Assembly (NCBI GenBank): GCA_009741485.1
Contig: CM019228.1
Coordinates: 14,165,797 to 14,229,796, forward strand
Length of the DNA: 64,000 nt
From: Malurus cyaneus samueli
Taxonomy: Eukaryota > Chordata > Aves > Passeriformes > Maluridae
Direction: 5' to 3'
Shown here: one piece after another, positions 35,001 to 50,000 of the stretch
Numbering within the stretch: position 1 is the stretch's first letter
Layout of the letters: every line of letters begins with the position of its first letter
The notes under the pieces: generated by a model
Database searches by the model: none
Told to the model about the DNA's origin: nothing
What the model saw: the letters and a program-made list of their open reading frames with translations, nothing else
Program-made: the position numbers and the translations under genes

Positions 35001-38000
35001 TGCTCTGCAATTTGCAATCCCCAGTGTCCCCATGTATTCTGGCCAAAAATTCCCAGCATAAATCGAAGAAAATTTACAGCTCTCCTGACATGTGTTTTGC
35101 TTCCCAAGGCATCCTGTGCAGAGCTGCTAAAATTGCACAAGAGCATTCGGCTGTGTCCCTCTTTGTCCCTGAGCTGCCCCATGCTGAGGTTTGGCACTTG
35201 GCAAATTTTATGCCCTCAGAAGAGTTCCCTTTGTCCAGGACACGGAGGGTTTTGTTTGGTACCTTGTAACTATCCTGACAAACTCACAAGCACATGAATG
35301 CCAAAAGAAGTGCAGTTCCATCGAGCAAGCTGGAAGAATAAGGACTGAGATCCAAGACTGAGCTGTTGAAAGAAGGCAGAGTGACCCTCAGGTGTCAGGG
35401 CAACACAGTTTGTGCAGGGGACTTTCATCATGAGGGACATTAATCAGAGTGACCTGAGGCATCCTGTGATTTCAGCAGCAGCTACCACTGACTCAGCAGC
35501 ACAGCAAACTCTGGGCACTTCCAAAAATCAAGCCAGTGACTCTTTAAATTGGTCCCCTAAGACCTAATTCCCGCCTGCTCACTGACAGCTGGCTGCTCCG
35601 TGCTCCCAAGCACGGCAAAAAGCCAGGGTCACTGGACACATCATGGTGTCAGTGAAAGGATGAGAGATGGACAGAAACTGAAATCACAGAATCACAGATT
35701 CCCAGAACCGCTTGGAATGAAAGGGATCTTAAAGCCCATCTCATTCTACTCCCCTGCCATGGGCAGGGACACCTTCCACTGTCCCAAGGTGCTCCAAGCC
35801 CCATCCAACCTGGCCTTGGACAGTTTCAGGGAAATATAAGAAATTCCATTTAAACGTAAGAACCAACTTTACATGTTTTTACTGTGAGGGCAACCAACTA
35901 GTGGTGAAAGTCATCCAAGGAGGTTGTGGAGCCTCCTTCCTTGGAAATATTCACCACCTGAGGAGCCAAGGCCCTGAGGAACCTTCTCCCTTCCCCTGTG
36001 CTCTGAGCAGGTCTGTTGGCCCTGCTGATCTCCAGCTGCCCCTGCTGATCCCTGTGCGGGGGTGGCTCCGTCGTTAAAACCAGCACTGGACTCCCATCAG
36101 TTTCCAGTGCTGTGGTTGCACTGCCGTCACAGAATCCATCCTGATTTCCATCTGTGCCCATGCAGGGGGATCATGCTGGTTAGCAGGAAAGTCAGCTTAC
36201 ACAGGTGGAAGGACGAAAAACCCTCAGTGTGGTGCTACTGTGGAAAGTTGCCAGATTTTTGTGCCCAGGAAGCCATATCAACACATCGCTGACTACACCA
36301 GTCCTCTTCTTCAGTTCCTGATAAAACCTTCGTCATTCAGTGCCACTCTTTGGTCTCATGTCCTGCCCTGCACCTCATATGTTTTGTAGCTTTAAAAGGA
36401 CTAATGATCAGATATTTCCAGAGTATTAGAAGACAAAATTATCAAAAGCTCTCCTGCTTTCAGGGCCCTCAATCACACTGTCTACTTCCATGATGGACAT
36501 CCTGATTCTTGGATCACAGTTGCATCCCAGAATCCTTCCTCGGTGTGATTCCAGCTTTGGAACTGAGGGGAAAAAGGCAATAGACACTCCTGCCTACTAG
36601 GCTGCTACCCAGCAGCCCCTCATGGGATAATAGATGTGTCCAACCATAATTTATGCAGATTTCTCCAGAGGGTCTGGCTGCTAGAATGCATGGCATGAAC
36701 ACGCGGAATAGCAGCCAGCACGGAAGCGCCACGTCTTCCCGCAGATGTCCCTGGGGAAGCTGCCAGGGAATCTGAGGGTGCAAGGGTTAAATCTCCCTGG
36801 ATCTGTGGGGTGACAGGCCTCACCTCCACATGCAGAGATCACTAGGAAACTGTTTCCTGCATTCTAGACAGGGATAACTCATGGAAGGGATGAATGGCCC
36901 CAAGATACAGCTAAGGATCTGATGTGAACTGAGAGAAGCCAGGAATTTCCTGACCTCCCTGTCCCACTCCTCCCAGCATGGCCTGAGCTCACAGGAAGGA
37001 GAGGCAAGATCATCTCTGAATCTTTCTCTCTTCATTGCTTGGGTCTGTGTAGCTTCAGCTGGTTTGGAGGAGAAAATGTTCTGGGAACTTCTCATCAGAT
37101 ACAGCTCTCTTGATAGACAGACAGAGATAAACCCTGCTGGTTTTTTTCTCCTCTGCCAAAGTGTAAGATAATGACATTGCCACAGAAAAATGCTCTCCTA
37201 TTGCTCTGCACATAGCAAGTTTCATCCTTCAACTACCTTCTGTCATGGCACTTCTGAACGTGGTTTGCCTGGGAAAAATCAGACAACAAAGGTCTTGATC
37301 CCTGAGCTGTTGTTGTACAGTTGAACTCACTTGTGCTGATCTTCACTGCCAGAAGGGAGCTGACTACAACCCTGCACCTCAGCAGGGCACAGGAACCAGG
37401 GAATGGGTTGGGATGGAAGGGACATTAAAACTCTTCCAGTGCCACCCAGCCATGTGCAGGGACACCTTCCACTGTCCCAGGCTGCTCCCAGCCCCATCCA
37501 ACCTTGCCTTGGACACTGCCAGGGATCCAGGGGCAGCCACAGCTTCTCTGGGCACCCTGTGCCAGGGCCTCCCCACCCTCCCAGGGAACAATTCCTTCCC
37601 AATATCCCATCCATCCCTGCCCTCTGGCACTGGGAAGCCATTCCCTGTGTCCTGTCCCTCCATCCCTTGTCCCCAGTCCCTCTCCAGCTCTCCTGGAGCC
37701 CCTTTAGGCCCTGCAAGGGGCTCTGAGGTCTCCACAGGGTAACCATGACCCTGGGCACCAACAGGACACTGATCCCTGACAAACAACATGGGTATCACTG
37801 CATCATCCAAGAAAGTCTGTGTCCACACTGGCTTCCATCACTGCCACAACGAGCACATGGCCAAGTAGCCAAGTCTCCTGCACAAGGAGCAGCAGCTGGA
37901 GGCCAGACAGACTGTCCTCTGAGCCCTGAAGCAGCCCTGATTCACAGCACTTAGGTATGAACCTCTCCCCAGACATCTCAGGTGCAGACAGCTCCCGTCA

Positions 38001-41000
38001 GGAGAGCTGATCCACATGGCAGGAGCACAAATCCCAGAGCACAATGCCTGAGCCATCACTGATCCCAACTGGGATATCCAAACAATACCAAGTGTCAACA
38101 CACTCCCTCATGTCCCACAGCAGGCTACAAGCACAGCCAGCTCAGCAGCAGGAGCAGTGTCTGACAGCAGCTGATGAAGGCAGAAACTTGGGAGGCAGAG
38201 CTGCCTGGTGCTGTGCTGATAGAGCCCCACCATTCCCAGCTCAGCGTGATCCAGGGTTGCCTCACTGTGCACAGCGACTGCGCTCCAAGGACCACCCCAG
38301 AACTTCAGCCCACAGCTTCCTGATGGGAGATAAAAGCCTGCAGAGGCATTCACATGGTCAGATTTTACTCATCTTCTAGTCCTATTTCATTCCAAACTCA
38401 TTCCACTGCAGCATGTTTGCTTACACGAAGGCAAAGCTGACCAAAATCCATTTTCAGGACAAGGACATTAAAGGATGTCCTTTATAAGAAGGTAGAGGAG
38501 TCTGCTGGAGAACTCAAAAAATTATCCCAAGTTCAATGCAGGGTCTCACTCTCACCAGCACATTTCTATAACTAAACAATGGGCAGCAATTCCCTATTTC
38601 CCCCAACTCTTCCCAGCTCCTAGGATGCCAGTGGAGAGCAGGAAGATGCACAAAGACAGCACAGGAGGACAAACCTTGGCTGATGCAATCAGAAGGCTCC
38701 TGAAGCCAGCAGAGGTGGGCTAATTGACATGCTGGTGTCTAACTCTGGATGATTAAGTGCAGAGATGCTCTGCTGGGAAAGGGCAATCTCTCATTCGATC
38801 CCGAGGATCATCAATCATGAGATGGCAGATAAGAAGCCAGGGGAGTACATGGAAATTTTTCCCCAATGTGCAAAGCCCTCTGTCAAGAGACTCTCTGTGG
38901 CCACTCCTAAAGGCCAGTTCCAGCTCTCACTGGGCAGGAAGAGCTGCTTCTCTTTTGGCAGATCCACATCCTTCATCTCTCCCATGCCGATTAGACAAAA
39001 ATAAGCCTTTAATACTTTCATTCCTGGTTTTCCTGAAGAGAGTTCTAGGTCAGGAAGATAATGACCAATAAACTCAATTCCAACAGTTTTTATTTTTGGT
39101 ATCCAAGCGCTCAGAAGGATTCACTCCAGATGAAGAGCAGAAATGTGCTCACCCACATTTCCAAAAGCAACTTCTGACTGTGGGTAACGGTTTCAAACTC
39201 AGAACTCCTTGAATACCAAATCCTTGTGCAGACAGCAATTTTCTGGGACACTCCAAACTGTTCTGGTTAGTTCAGAAAATCTTGGCATTCCCACCTCACC
39301 CCAACAGCTGGAAAACACTATTAACAGTGTCTGGATTAACAAAGTGTTCACATTCACACCCCAACAGGTCCTGGTCTTCCCCAGCTCACCTACACCTGAC
39401 CCTGTCAGACAACACCTAGCTCAGACTTCCCATCCACCCCAGCTTCTCCTCATTTTTTTAAGACAAACTTCACTCACCAGCTTGGCTTCCCAATTTACAT
39501 GGAATATACAATGATCATTTGTTTTAACCACTTCCTTCAGAAAGGAAGGGAAAGTCCCTCTCATATGGAAAAGAGTGTCAAATTTTTATTAGTGCAGGCT
39601 TTGTAGTGATGATTCTAACTACTGGCTTGCCTGTTTTTCCCTAAACTGAGTGAAATATTAGCCAGCTTCTAAGCTATGAGGTTTTAAAAATAGTATCAAA
39701 TAATACATTAAGAAAGCCCTCTGCCATGCAGAATCTCCCAGGGCTTGGGATTTTTTTTTTTAAGTCTTTGGAACCATATAATGGATAAAGTGATTCTTCC
39801 ATTTTTCAGCAACTAATGCTGTTTCCACCACCTTCAGACACTCTCACTCCTCCTACCGAATTCTAATGAAATGCACATGCTGAGAGAGGTGTCTGGTGCT
39901 CTGCTCGCCATCGTGACAGCCCCAAAAGAAGGTCAGAGAATGAATCAGTGGGGCAACCATGAGTCGCAAACAAAAAAGGCTCCTGTTTTCACAGACGACA
40001 GAATAAACAATGATCAGAAGGAAACCGGAGGATGTGACACGGAAAAAAAAATGTGGTTAAAGTTTGAAAAATACCAGCCTAGGCACAGAAGTTCATTTCT
40101 AAGATCCAGAGTCAAGGCAAATACCTCGCAGATGCCTTTAGAATGACAGCGTAAGCTGCAGTCTGCAGTTGCTGTCTGGGTTAGACACCCCGGGATTCTT
40201 TTCAACAGAGGCGGGGAAAATTTTAGTAGCGATTTCCTACTCTCGTTAACTTCTCCTGTAAAGATGCAGTTTGTGACCATTCATGCTCACATGATTCTCA
40301 GCTAATTTGAATGGGAGCAGGATCAAGTGGCAAGTCTGGTGGCACTCAGAGATTTGCCCCGTCACTGAAAAAACCTCTGCACATGCCCATGAGTTTGGGC
40401 TCTGATGGTGACTCAGGGTTTAACTGGGCAGCCTTCAGGGAGGGATTAACTTCACTTATCTAAAATGGCATATCTGGCCTATCCTAATTCTTGGGCTGCC
40501 CCAGTAACCATCGAAAAAGAGATCAGTACCTCCAGGGGATAATTATTCCTGCCCCAGAGGGGATCGCCAAAAAGGGATAGGATTCATTAAGAACCTGTGA
40601 CTCACATGTAAAGAAAGTCTGGAAGCAAGAGGGGAGAAGGGAAGACCATATTAGGCAAAAAGCACACCCTTCAAACTTAAAATAGGGTGGTGATTTCAGA
40701 TCCTTAATCCAAAACCATGCACAGGTAATGCTGCCTGGGCTGGGACAGAGATAGGCTTAGTCTGGGTGTGTTACTCACAGGTTCCAACTCCAGAGAATGG
40801 AATTAAATTCTGATACTGGATGGGGGAAATAAACTGATTATGGAAAGCTTCTCCCTAAATGCTTCCAGTTCATGCTTACATCCCTCTGCTTCTCTGTAGC
40901 CTCTATGTATTGTGATCCTGCACAATAAATCCAGTAATGTTAGTGAATTTTATGTCACCTTTGATGATGCAATGATCCATGGCAGTGAATTCCCCCATGC

Positions 41001-44000
41001 CTGGAGTATCTTAGAACCACTGAAGTTTCCTCACCTGCTGAGATGCCCTTGAGCAAAGCGCCCTGTCTGTCTCCTTTATTCCCATCTTTTTTCTACCTGC
41101 AACCCAAACAGCAAAGTAAAATTAGCTTCAAAGTGCTTATTTGGAAAAAAAATAATCCAGAAGCCTGACTAAATCTCTGAGGCAACATCCCATAAAATTG
41201 TGTAACTTTTGGTCTCAGGCACTGCCACCACTGGCAGCTTTATTCTTAGAAAGAGAAATTTCAGAATAATGTCATCTGAATATCAGTTCTATCAATTATA
41301 CTTAAATTCCATTTTAACCTGAATCTAAGAAAACAAAGCTTATGTCTGCATATGCTCTAAGTGTGAGGGGTGAAGGAAAGGAGGGGAGATCTCCCCTGGT
41401 TAATATTTATTAACCTTTCAGACAGTTTCAATAAAATTTGAGGGGGTGTCCAAAGTGCCCCAGTGAGATCAGGCAACTGTTTAGAGGAGGAGGATCCTGT
41501 TAAATCCCCAGAGGAACAACAGTGGCAGGATGAGCTCACTCCTTATTAGTCATCAGGGAATCTGAAGAAGGAATACCTGTAAAGGTGATTTCACAGGCAG
41601 AGAAGCTGCTTTATCCCACTGCCTGGCAATCCCAGGAATGCTATTTACCATTTTGTCACTAGATGGTATTGTTCCACAGGCTATATCCCAGAACCTCAAA
41701 GGTCAAACACAGCATAGTATAGCAAAGGCTGGGCTGATTAAAGGGAAAGAGAAGGCTTTTTTTCTCATGTATTTTCATGTATGTTTTCCCACATGGACAT
41801 TATTAGCAAAAGTCAAACTGTAACAGCTGAAGGAAAAGAGTTTTGTTGAACATGGAGATAATGTAACTCAGTTTTGATGATCTCTGCATTTTCCCCTTAT
41901 CTCAAAAAAAAACCAAAAAACCCTGCTGAGATAAAGCGGTGCAAAGATACTGATACAAAATTAAATGTTTCTGTTAACAAACCAAGCATAATCAACCAGC
42001 CCTTTGTTACAGTTCAGTCTGATCTGACACAAAATTCAAACAGCCTGACAAACTCTGCTGATTTAAAACCTAAATATTATAGAATCATAGAATCATTGAA
42101 TGGGTTGAGATGGGAAGGCACCTTAAAATTCATCCAGTTCCACCCATGGCAGGGACACTTTCCACTGTCCCAGGCTGCTCCAAGCCCCAATGTCCAGCCT
42201 GGCCTTGGACACTGCCAGGGATCCAGGGGCAGCCACAGCTTCTCTGGGCACCCTGTGCCAGGGCCTCCTTACCCTCCCAGGGAACAATTCCTTCCTAAAA
42301 CCTCAACTAAACCTACTGTTATTAACAGCACTGAGAGACCTTATCCAGGACATTGTCTGGAATACATTATGCTGGGATACAACCAGGAGCAGAAGCTCCT
42401 CCAGTTTTGAAACTGGGCATTTACCTGTACCTTCAAGGCAAGAAGATGTTTCCGTTTTCCTGCCTGGATGGGTGTCACTTTTGTCCCCTTCATGTTCACA
42501 CGAATCAGCTTTGACAGGGGGAGGGTGATTCTATAAAGCAAAGATGTTTTGTCTTAACAGCACAACGTAAAAAATACACCCAGGTGGTAAATCCATGAAG
42601 AAAATGTTTCTTTTAAGGAGCTTTTTGCTAGATAAATTCTGTTCTTCCAGTGAGAAGCAAATAGAGCTATTTCTGTACCTTTGTGCTCTCCTCCTCTTCC
42701 TCTTCCTCGCAGTCCAGCCCTTGGTAGGAGATCTCAGTAGGGCCATTCTTCTGGATCAGGTTGCTGTCAGCCTTCCTCATCCTCTTCTTGTCAGTTGTCA
42801 CTTTGACTTTCATGAGGTGGAAGTCAGTGGAGACTGACCCCACCCTCAGGTTGACAGGATCCCCACCAAACAAGAGGTCACCAGAGCCAGTATCTTCCTT
42901 AAAGCCGGGGGGCTGGTAATCCTCGGGAGTGACTGCACAGGGAGAGGGAACCTACTCAGGCCAGGGAAACTGAGTTCCATCTCTCCTTAATCTGATTTAG
43001 AAAGAACAAGTGTGAACCAGCTTTGAGTAACATTGACTGCTAAAAATATTCTGGGTGGTTTTTGGGTTTTTTTTCAGGAGGGAGGGAGAGAACGCAAAGG
43101 GAAAATTGAGTTGAGCAAATGTTATCAGGGAGCTCAAAGAAAGAGTGACTTTAGGATGCTGAGATACCATTAAAGTGCTTCATATCCAGAGCAAAACCTG
43201 ATATTGTCTGTTCCATAAAAAAAAAAACCTCAAAAAAAAACCACCTCAGGGAAGAAAGATACCTCCCTTGTACACCACATGGCTGTACTTCTTATAATGA
43301 TTTCAAACTTTTCCTAAAAGCATCTGCCATCCCTGTGCAGCAGAAAGATTTACTGTGTTTCACCACTTCTCACTATCAGCCACAGCTTCTCCCATCTCAC
43401 CGTTTCTACGTTTTGATTCACAAGTCTCACGCTGATTTCAGAGACTGATGGAAAGGGAATTTTCCCCTAAGGACCACACTGCTCTCCACCTACCATCGTT
43501 GTAGTAGAGGAGTTTCATGGTCAGGGTGATGTCATTGGGCAGTGGCCTGAGGTTCTGCATGAGCAGGTAGAGTGTCCGGAGCAGGCGCCTGCTGGCCTGT
43601 TTGACATCCTTGCTGCACAGCCCCGTCACAAACTCCGTGTGGTTGCTACAGTTGGAAGAATAACGGATTTGTTATCCTCAGTCATGAATATTCACGATCC
43701 AATTACACACACAGAGCAACCACTGACTTGTCTGAAGCCACCAGTGACAAAAGCTACAATGTCTTTATGTGATTTCCAGATAAACAGGGAAGTGGAACAG
43801 GCTCCAGGGATGGGGTGGCATCCCCAGAACACTCTAAACTCAGAGGCTTGGCATTTACATTTGAACAGACTCGGGAGCTGGGGCAACCATTATACAAATG
43901 TCATGACTCACTGGTTTGACCATGATTAAATTGGATCAAAGGGCTATGAAACAAGTGCCTTTCACCTAAGCAATTTCGGGAATGAGGGGAATGAGTTGAG

Positions 44001-47000
44001 GGTCCCATCTAAAGCTGACTCATCACGGGGGTTGTTTTCAAGTCCATTCTACAGTTTTTGATGAGAATTGCATGTCCTCACTCAATTCCATGTAAGAAAA
44101 AGCAGCTCAGAGGCACATTTTTCAGCAGTGACGAAGGGACATTCCTCTCACCTCCTTCAGCCATCCAAATGTCAGCTGGCTGCTCCAAGCCAGCAGTGCA
44201 GACTGAAACCCATGGGTGACATGAGTGGGATGAATTGCACTCCAGAGGAGTTTGTTTCTCTTTGATTCAAACAGAGGTAGATGAGATGAGCAACACCGAG
44301 TAGCCAGCTAACTTCAAACAGAGCTGATGAATCACTGCATGACTAAGGGACCTGACCTTCCCTAACTCTCAATGAGAAGGGGTCACAAAGATGTGTAGCT
44401 CCTTCATTACGTCTTTGGAAGACCCCTGACACTACACGTAGGCTGATGGGTGTCCAACACAATCACCCCAAATTGTTTCAAAAGCAGTAGGAAGTAACCC
44501 AAGAGTAATCCCAGGGATGAACCTGACTAAGTGAACTACAAAAAGGAACAAATTAAGACCAATTACCCCTTCCTGTTGAGCCTTCTTTGCATCATGAAAA
44601 TGGGGTGGCTGTAGAACAGCTTGAATTCCCAAAGTATGGAATCACACAATCATTTAGGCTGGGAAAAACCCCTCTAATATCATGAGGTTCAAACTGCGGT
44701 ATTAGGTGTGCAGTGTGGTCTCAGATTAAGTCCTGTACTTTCAGAAATGCACAATGAGAGGAAAATGCTGGCAGTGCCTAAGGTGTAATATCCATCACCT
44801 TTACAAACCATGGGATTAGCAGATTAGAAATGGCAAAAGGAAAGTTCATGAGAAAAAAAGAAACGAGATGTCCACAGGAATTAGCAGGTCAAGCACTGCT
44901 CCAACATGGGAATAACACTGTGAATTTGTTGGAGTGAGTCAAAAAGTAGAAGATAAGGAACTGAACCTCGGAAAGAGTGGGATACATGGTAAGGAATTCC
45001 TCCAAAATGCATCTAAAATAAGGCAAAGACCATATAGGAAAAATTTTCTCCTTATCCCTTGGATACAATAATGCAGCCCCATACAACATCTCTCCCAGAG
45101 TGATTAACTCTGAGTTTGCACAGGACAACTGCTGCAGGTGTAAAATGCAGCATTATCAGCTGAAGGAGCTGTCAAAGATGACACAATTCCCTGCTCCGTG
45201 CCAGAATGTCGGATTATTAAGGATTGCAGGGACATGCATGAGCTTTCCAGAGCACTGCCAATCCCTGAGAGAACAGAGCTCAGGAATCCAGTGCCTCAGA
45301 GCACATAAAACACAACAGGAACATGCTTGGCCTCTCCCTGGATGACACAATGGACACCGAGGGATGCCAAGCTCCATGTGGGGACTGTGCTTGTTTCTAG
45401 GAACTAATGAGTAAGGCTAAATAAAACCCCAAAGTACTCAGGGACTATCTATTATCTTTCAAATCCCAAATCTCCTCTTCCCTTCAGTGTGGTGAGGACA
45501 ATGGACAGCAGCTACAAAGCCGAAAGAAAGGCACAGCCAACTGTACACTCCACAGATAACTCAGATTCTCCCAAAAGAAAATAATTTTGCCTTATGGTAT
45601 GAATTATTCGGATGTGTTTAGAGAAAGAGCAGCTAAGGGCACACTTGAGTGTGTGGGGAGGAGCTTCCTGAGGAGCACACAAGACAGCAGAGCACTCTTG
45701 CTGTCCAGGCAGGTTCCAAGATCCATCTTTCACCAATGGCAACTGCAGAACAAAGTAAAAATGGGTAAATTATTTTTCTTTGCTTTGATTATAGCCAATG
45801 GCCTTTGATAGTATTTATTTGAAGCTCCACAGGATTACGGCCTACCAAACACAGCTTTAAAAATCTAACAGGGAGTGCCAAAAAGAGGCAAAAAGTTGCT
45901 GGTTCCTGCCACACGTTTTGAACCATCAGCTCAGGCATCCTAAGTGAAAGTTCTCTCAGGTCACCCATGCAGAGCTGCTCAAGCAGAACACATGTATGCA
46001 AATGCCTGAGGGAAAAAAAGTCCTGGGCACAGGAGCATGGTGAAAAGGCTTAAACCCGAGCCAGCTTCATCTGAAAGCACAAGGCTGTCTGGTGGCAGTG
46101 CAAGAACCCTTGTTGTTAGCTGAGGCAGCTGCAAGCTCAGCATCTGGGCTGGTTTCTGCATCATCCCCCTGATGAGGCACCACTTCTGTCAACTGTGCTT
46201 GGCTCAGGTGCACTTTGAGAGCCTCATGGTGCTGCTACATAAGAGCATTTCAACTCATCCTCCCAGCAGGTCATACCCTGTAGGGTGAATATCCTCAATT
46301 CTGATGGTATTTACAACTGCTCAAAGCACAGAATCACAGGATGGTTTGGGTTGGAATGACCTTAAAACTCATCTTGCCCCACCCCCTGCCACAGGCAGAG
46401 ACACCTTCCACTAAACCAGGTTCCTCCATCCAACCTGGCTTTGGACACTTCCAGGGATGGCTAGTCCACAACCTCTCTGGGAAATCATAAAATGCAGCTT
46501 CTTAAATGCTTCAAGAACAGAGTTTTCAGTGTAACCCTGAGAAATCAACCCAGATCCTTACCTGCTGATGTCCATCTGGGGTACCTTGTTTTTGTACTTG
46601 AATTTGAACTGATACAGTTCAGTGAGTGTCTAGAGATGGAACAAAAGAGAGGAGAAGCAGAAATGGGTCACTTGGAGTAACAAGGTGTCTCCTGAGCTTG
46701 GAAAGTCCTTTCACAGTCTCTGCCAGAGCACAGCATTATTTTAACGACACAATGACACTTTTAACTCTATTATTGCTTGCACAAGCTTTGGCAAATTCTC
46801 TGAACAGCCACATCTTACCTAGCACTGAAAGAATCACAATGAATTTACAAACTTCCTGCCTCCTCCTTCTACTTCCTCTGTGGGTCTGACTCTCTAATCT
46901 GTCTCTAGCAAGGTGCCAGGGCCGGCCAATCCTCACAGCATACCTTGCTAAAGGAAAACTGGCAAGCATGGGTGACCAGTGTTGCAAGAAGCCTGGCCCC

Positions 47001-50000
47001 ATGCTCTGTATAGGGACAAGCGCCTGGAGGACTCTTCCCACCAAGAAATCCAAACCATATTACATGGGAAAAAGCCACCAATTTCACCGGTCTTGGAGGT
47101 TTTTTGAAGTACACAAAAACAGTGGATGATTTTCCATTTAAAAGGATTAGAGAATAAAACAATTAGGAAGAACAGACAACTTCCCCCCAAGAGAAAAGGT
47201 CCATTGTACACCAATTCCATGCCTATAATTCACTTTTTCCAGAGACAATGAGGTCGATTGGTAGGAGCTCAGCTGTGCCCTTAACTCTGAGCCTTCCTTG
47301 CAAATCCCAGCCTTGGCACAACTCAGCTCTTGCTCTGTCCCCAGACACCGAGGTGCCACACAGCATAACGGGAACCAGGTTCAGGAGCAAAGGGTCTGCA
47401 GCTGTTCTCTCATCTCCAGCATGGATGCAGACCCTCACTCCCAGATCACACCCCCCAGATGAAACAAAACAGAAAACAGGGAACACAGAGAGGCCAAGGA
47501 CAGGCACTACCCAACACATCCATCCAGGTCTGAAGGGATTTTGACTTCTGTCCTACACCTTCCTACATGACCAAACAGCTCTATTCACGAGGTCTGTTAA
47601 AAAGGGGGTTTGCAAATGAGTTATATTGAACTTCCCATTTTTTTCTCTTTGGGAAACTAAAACAAAACTGTGAACATGCCCATTAGTTGTCTGCTAACAT
47701 CCCTGCCTGAGGCCCTGGTGGGCCCTCAGCCTGGTGTTTGATCACAGTGCAGCTCACTGAGCTGGCACTTTGGAGTGAAGGCACAAGAACAGAAATGGGG
47801 TCACCAAGTAGCTGTGTCAGGGTAGGACTTAAGCCTACGACTCCACTCTGAATACAAATGTACTCACCCATGCCTTCAACTGCCTCAAAGATTAATTAAG
47901 ACTCTTTCTTACCTCCGGCTCCTCGGGATTGGTGTAAATCTGTTACAAGAAAGCACAGTGAGGGCATTCTCCCCAGGACAACTCAAACCAGTGACTAACA
48001 AGGATATTTTCAGTTTACAGCAGCTTGTGCTATCTTTAGTGTGGGATCAGAGAAAGGAATGGCTGGGAAAGAGTCTTCCTCTATCAGCAGTCAATACTTA
48101 CCACTTCAAAGACAGGTATAAGACACTCATGTGTATAATATTGGAGGAATGAGGTTAATTCCCATTCAAACCCTTGCAGGCAACTATTGATGCCTGGGAT
48201 TTAACTGCTCAGATGATGCACAGAGATTTAACTGCTCAGATGATGCAGAGAGTAGAAGCTGAGCAAAGCTCCTGGTGCTTTGCAGAGCGCCAGGGCCAAC
48301 AGCTGCCTATGGAACCACCAGTGTTTGGTTTTTCCAGGATCAGATTAACAAGGACTCTTCTGCAGGGGGAAAATGGAGAGGACACGGCAGGTTCCATGAT
48401 AGGAGTCACATGAAAGTGCTTCTCAGAGTTTAAGGATACAAATAAGTCCTCAGTCAGAAGTCTGACACGCTGAGAAACATGTTTCCATGCAGCCTTGAAC
48501 TCCACATTTACTGTATCTAAGAAAGGTCATGGCTCTATTAAAAACCACACATATTTCAGTGTCTCCTTAAAAAAAGGCACAAGAGGGTTGACACAACCTT
48601 GACTCGGTATCTCTCTCAAGCACGGGAGGGGAGAGAAAACCACTTTGTATTCATTTACTTACTGCAAGGACAGCCACGTGCAGCTAAGGAGGGAAAATCA
48701 AAACAAAATACAGAATCAAAATCCAACTTTAGCAGGCAAGGAAAAGCAAGTCCTATCAAACCCTGACTGCTTACACAGGGAGAAGGAATAGATACACTCA
48801 ACAACCCAGGAGTGAAAACCCTTTTTTGCAGATTCTTCCCAGCACAGCATCAGCAACACCTAGTGGCCAGTTTGCCTGGCTTGACTCACAGTTTCTCAAA
48901 AAAGAACTCCATGCTCAGCATTCTCCCTCGGGACTCCATTCAAACAAATCCCCAAATACTGATTTAAAACTCTTTACAAGAACTACCATCCCTGCCGAAG
49001 GTTAATATTTGCTTTCTGCTGTGTAATTCCCCAAGGTATTTAACTAATGCTCTATCAAGGGATTGCACATGGGACTTCCCTTGAAAACAATCTTAAAACA
49101 TGCATTAAATCCCTCAGTTTTTCCTTAATCCTTGTCAAACAATTAATTTATGTCTCTCCTAAATAACAAAGGATTAAATACCTCCTAGAGCTGTCAGCAA
49201 ACACTAAACTGTGTTCACAACATCATTAATTATTTTGTGCACTTTGACAGTTGTACTGATGTCTGAGAAACACTCAGATCATCAGTGTCAGAATGACCAG
49301 TGCTCCACCTGATCTGGAGGAGCTGGGCTGGTGCACGGTGCTGACAGAGAGGATAGCAGCTGGTGCTTTTTCCTCTGCAGGGCAGTTTTTATGTGGGAAT
49401 CAGCAAGGAATATGAGCACCTGCTAGCTGTTTTTGTCCTGGAACCAGTTATATACCTTATTCGATGAATAATGAAAAAAAAATATTATATAATAAAAGTA
49501 AATAAATGCTAAATTCTGAGCCTGAGAGAAAAGCCACAAGGGACAGAGGAGATGAGATGAAGGAGAAAGGAAATAAAGGACAGCAGAAGCACAGAACCTC
49601 TCTCAAGAAAATAGGCAGGAGATCCAGATCTCAGCTCTTCCTGGCAGTGTTTCTATCAGACATTAGAGAACACAAATGTAGAGGATAGAACTTAGGGAAA
49701 TCCATTGCAGGCTGCAGATTGGTTCCTACACCAAGGACAGGTGAGCCCAGAGAGCAACAGTGGTCAGGATTTGGGCTCAAGGCATAAAATCCCAAATCTC
49801 ATACACAGGGTAGGTTCTTCCCGCTGTCCCACAGCTATAAAGGTTGTTGTGTGCATCCAAGACCACAACAAAAATACAGCAGAAATGGAAGGATAGTTTT
49901 GTCCTTACTTTATGAAGAAAAAGGACACTCCATTTAAAAAAGTGAAAAAAACACTTACATACTGCTTCTCCAAAGCATCAAAACAACCTTGAATCCTGCC

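Noticed and set aside
42595..42837. Plus-strand hydrophobic ORF ([17 protein letters not shown])
   Set aside because: It is the antisense of HORMAD2 exon 9, where the acidic Glu run reads as leucines on the other strand.
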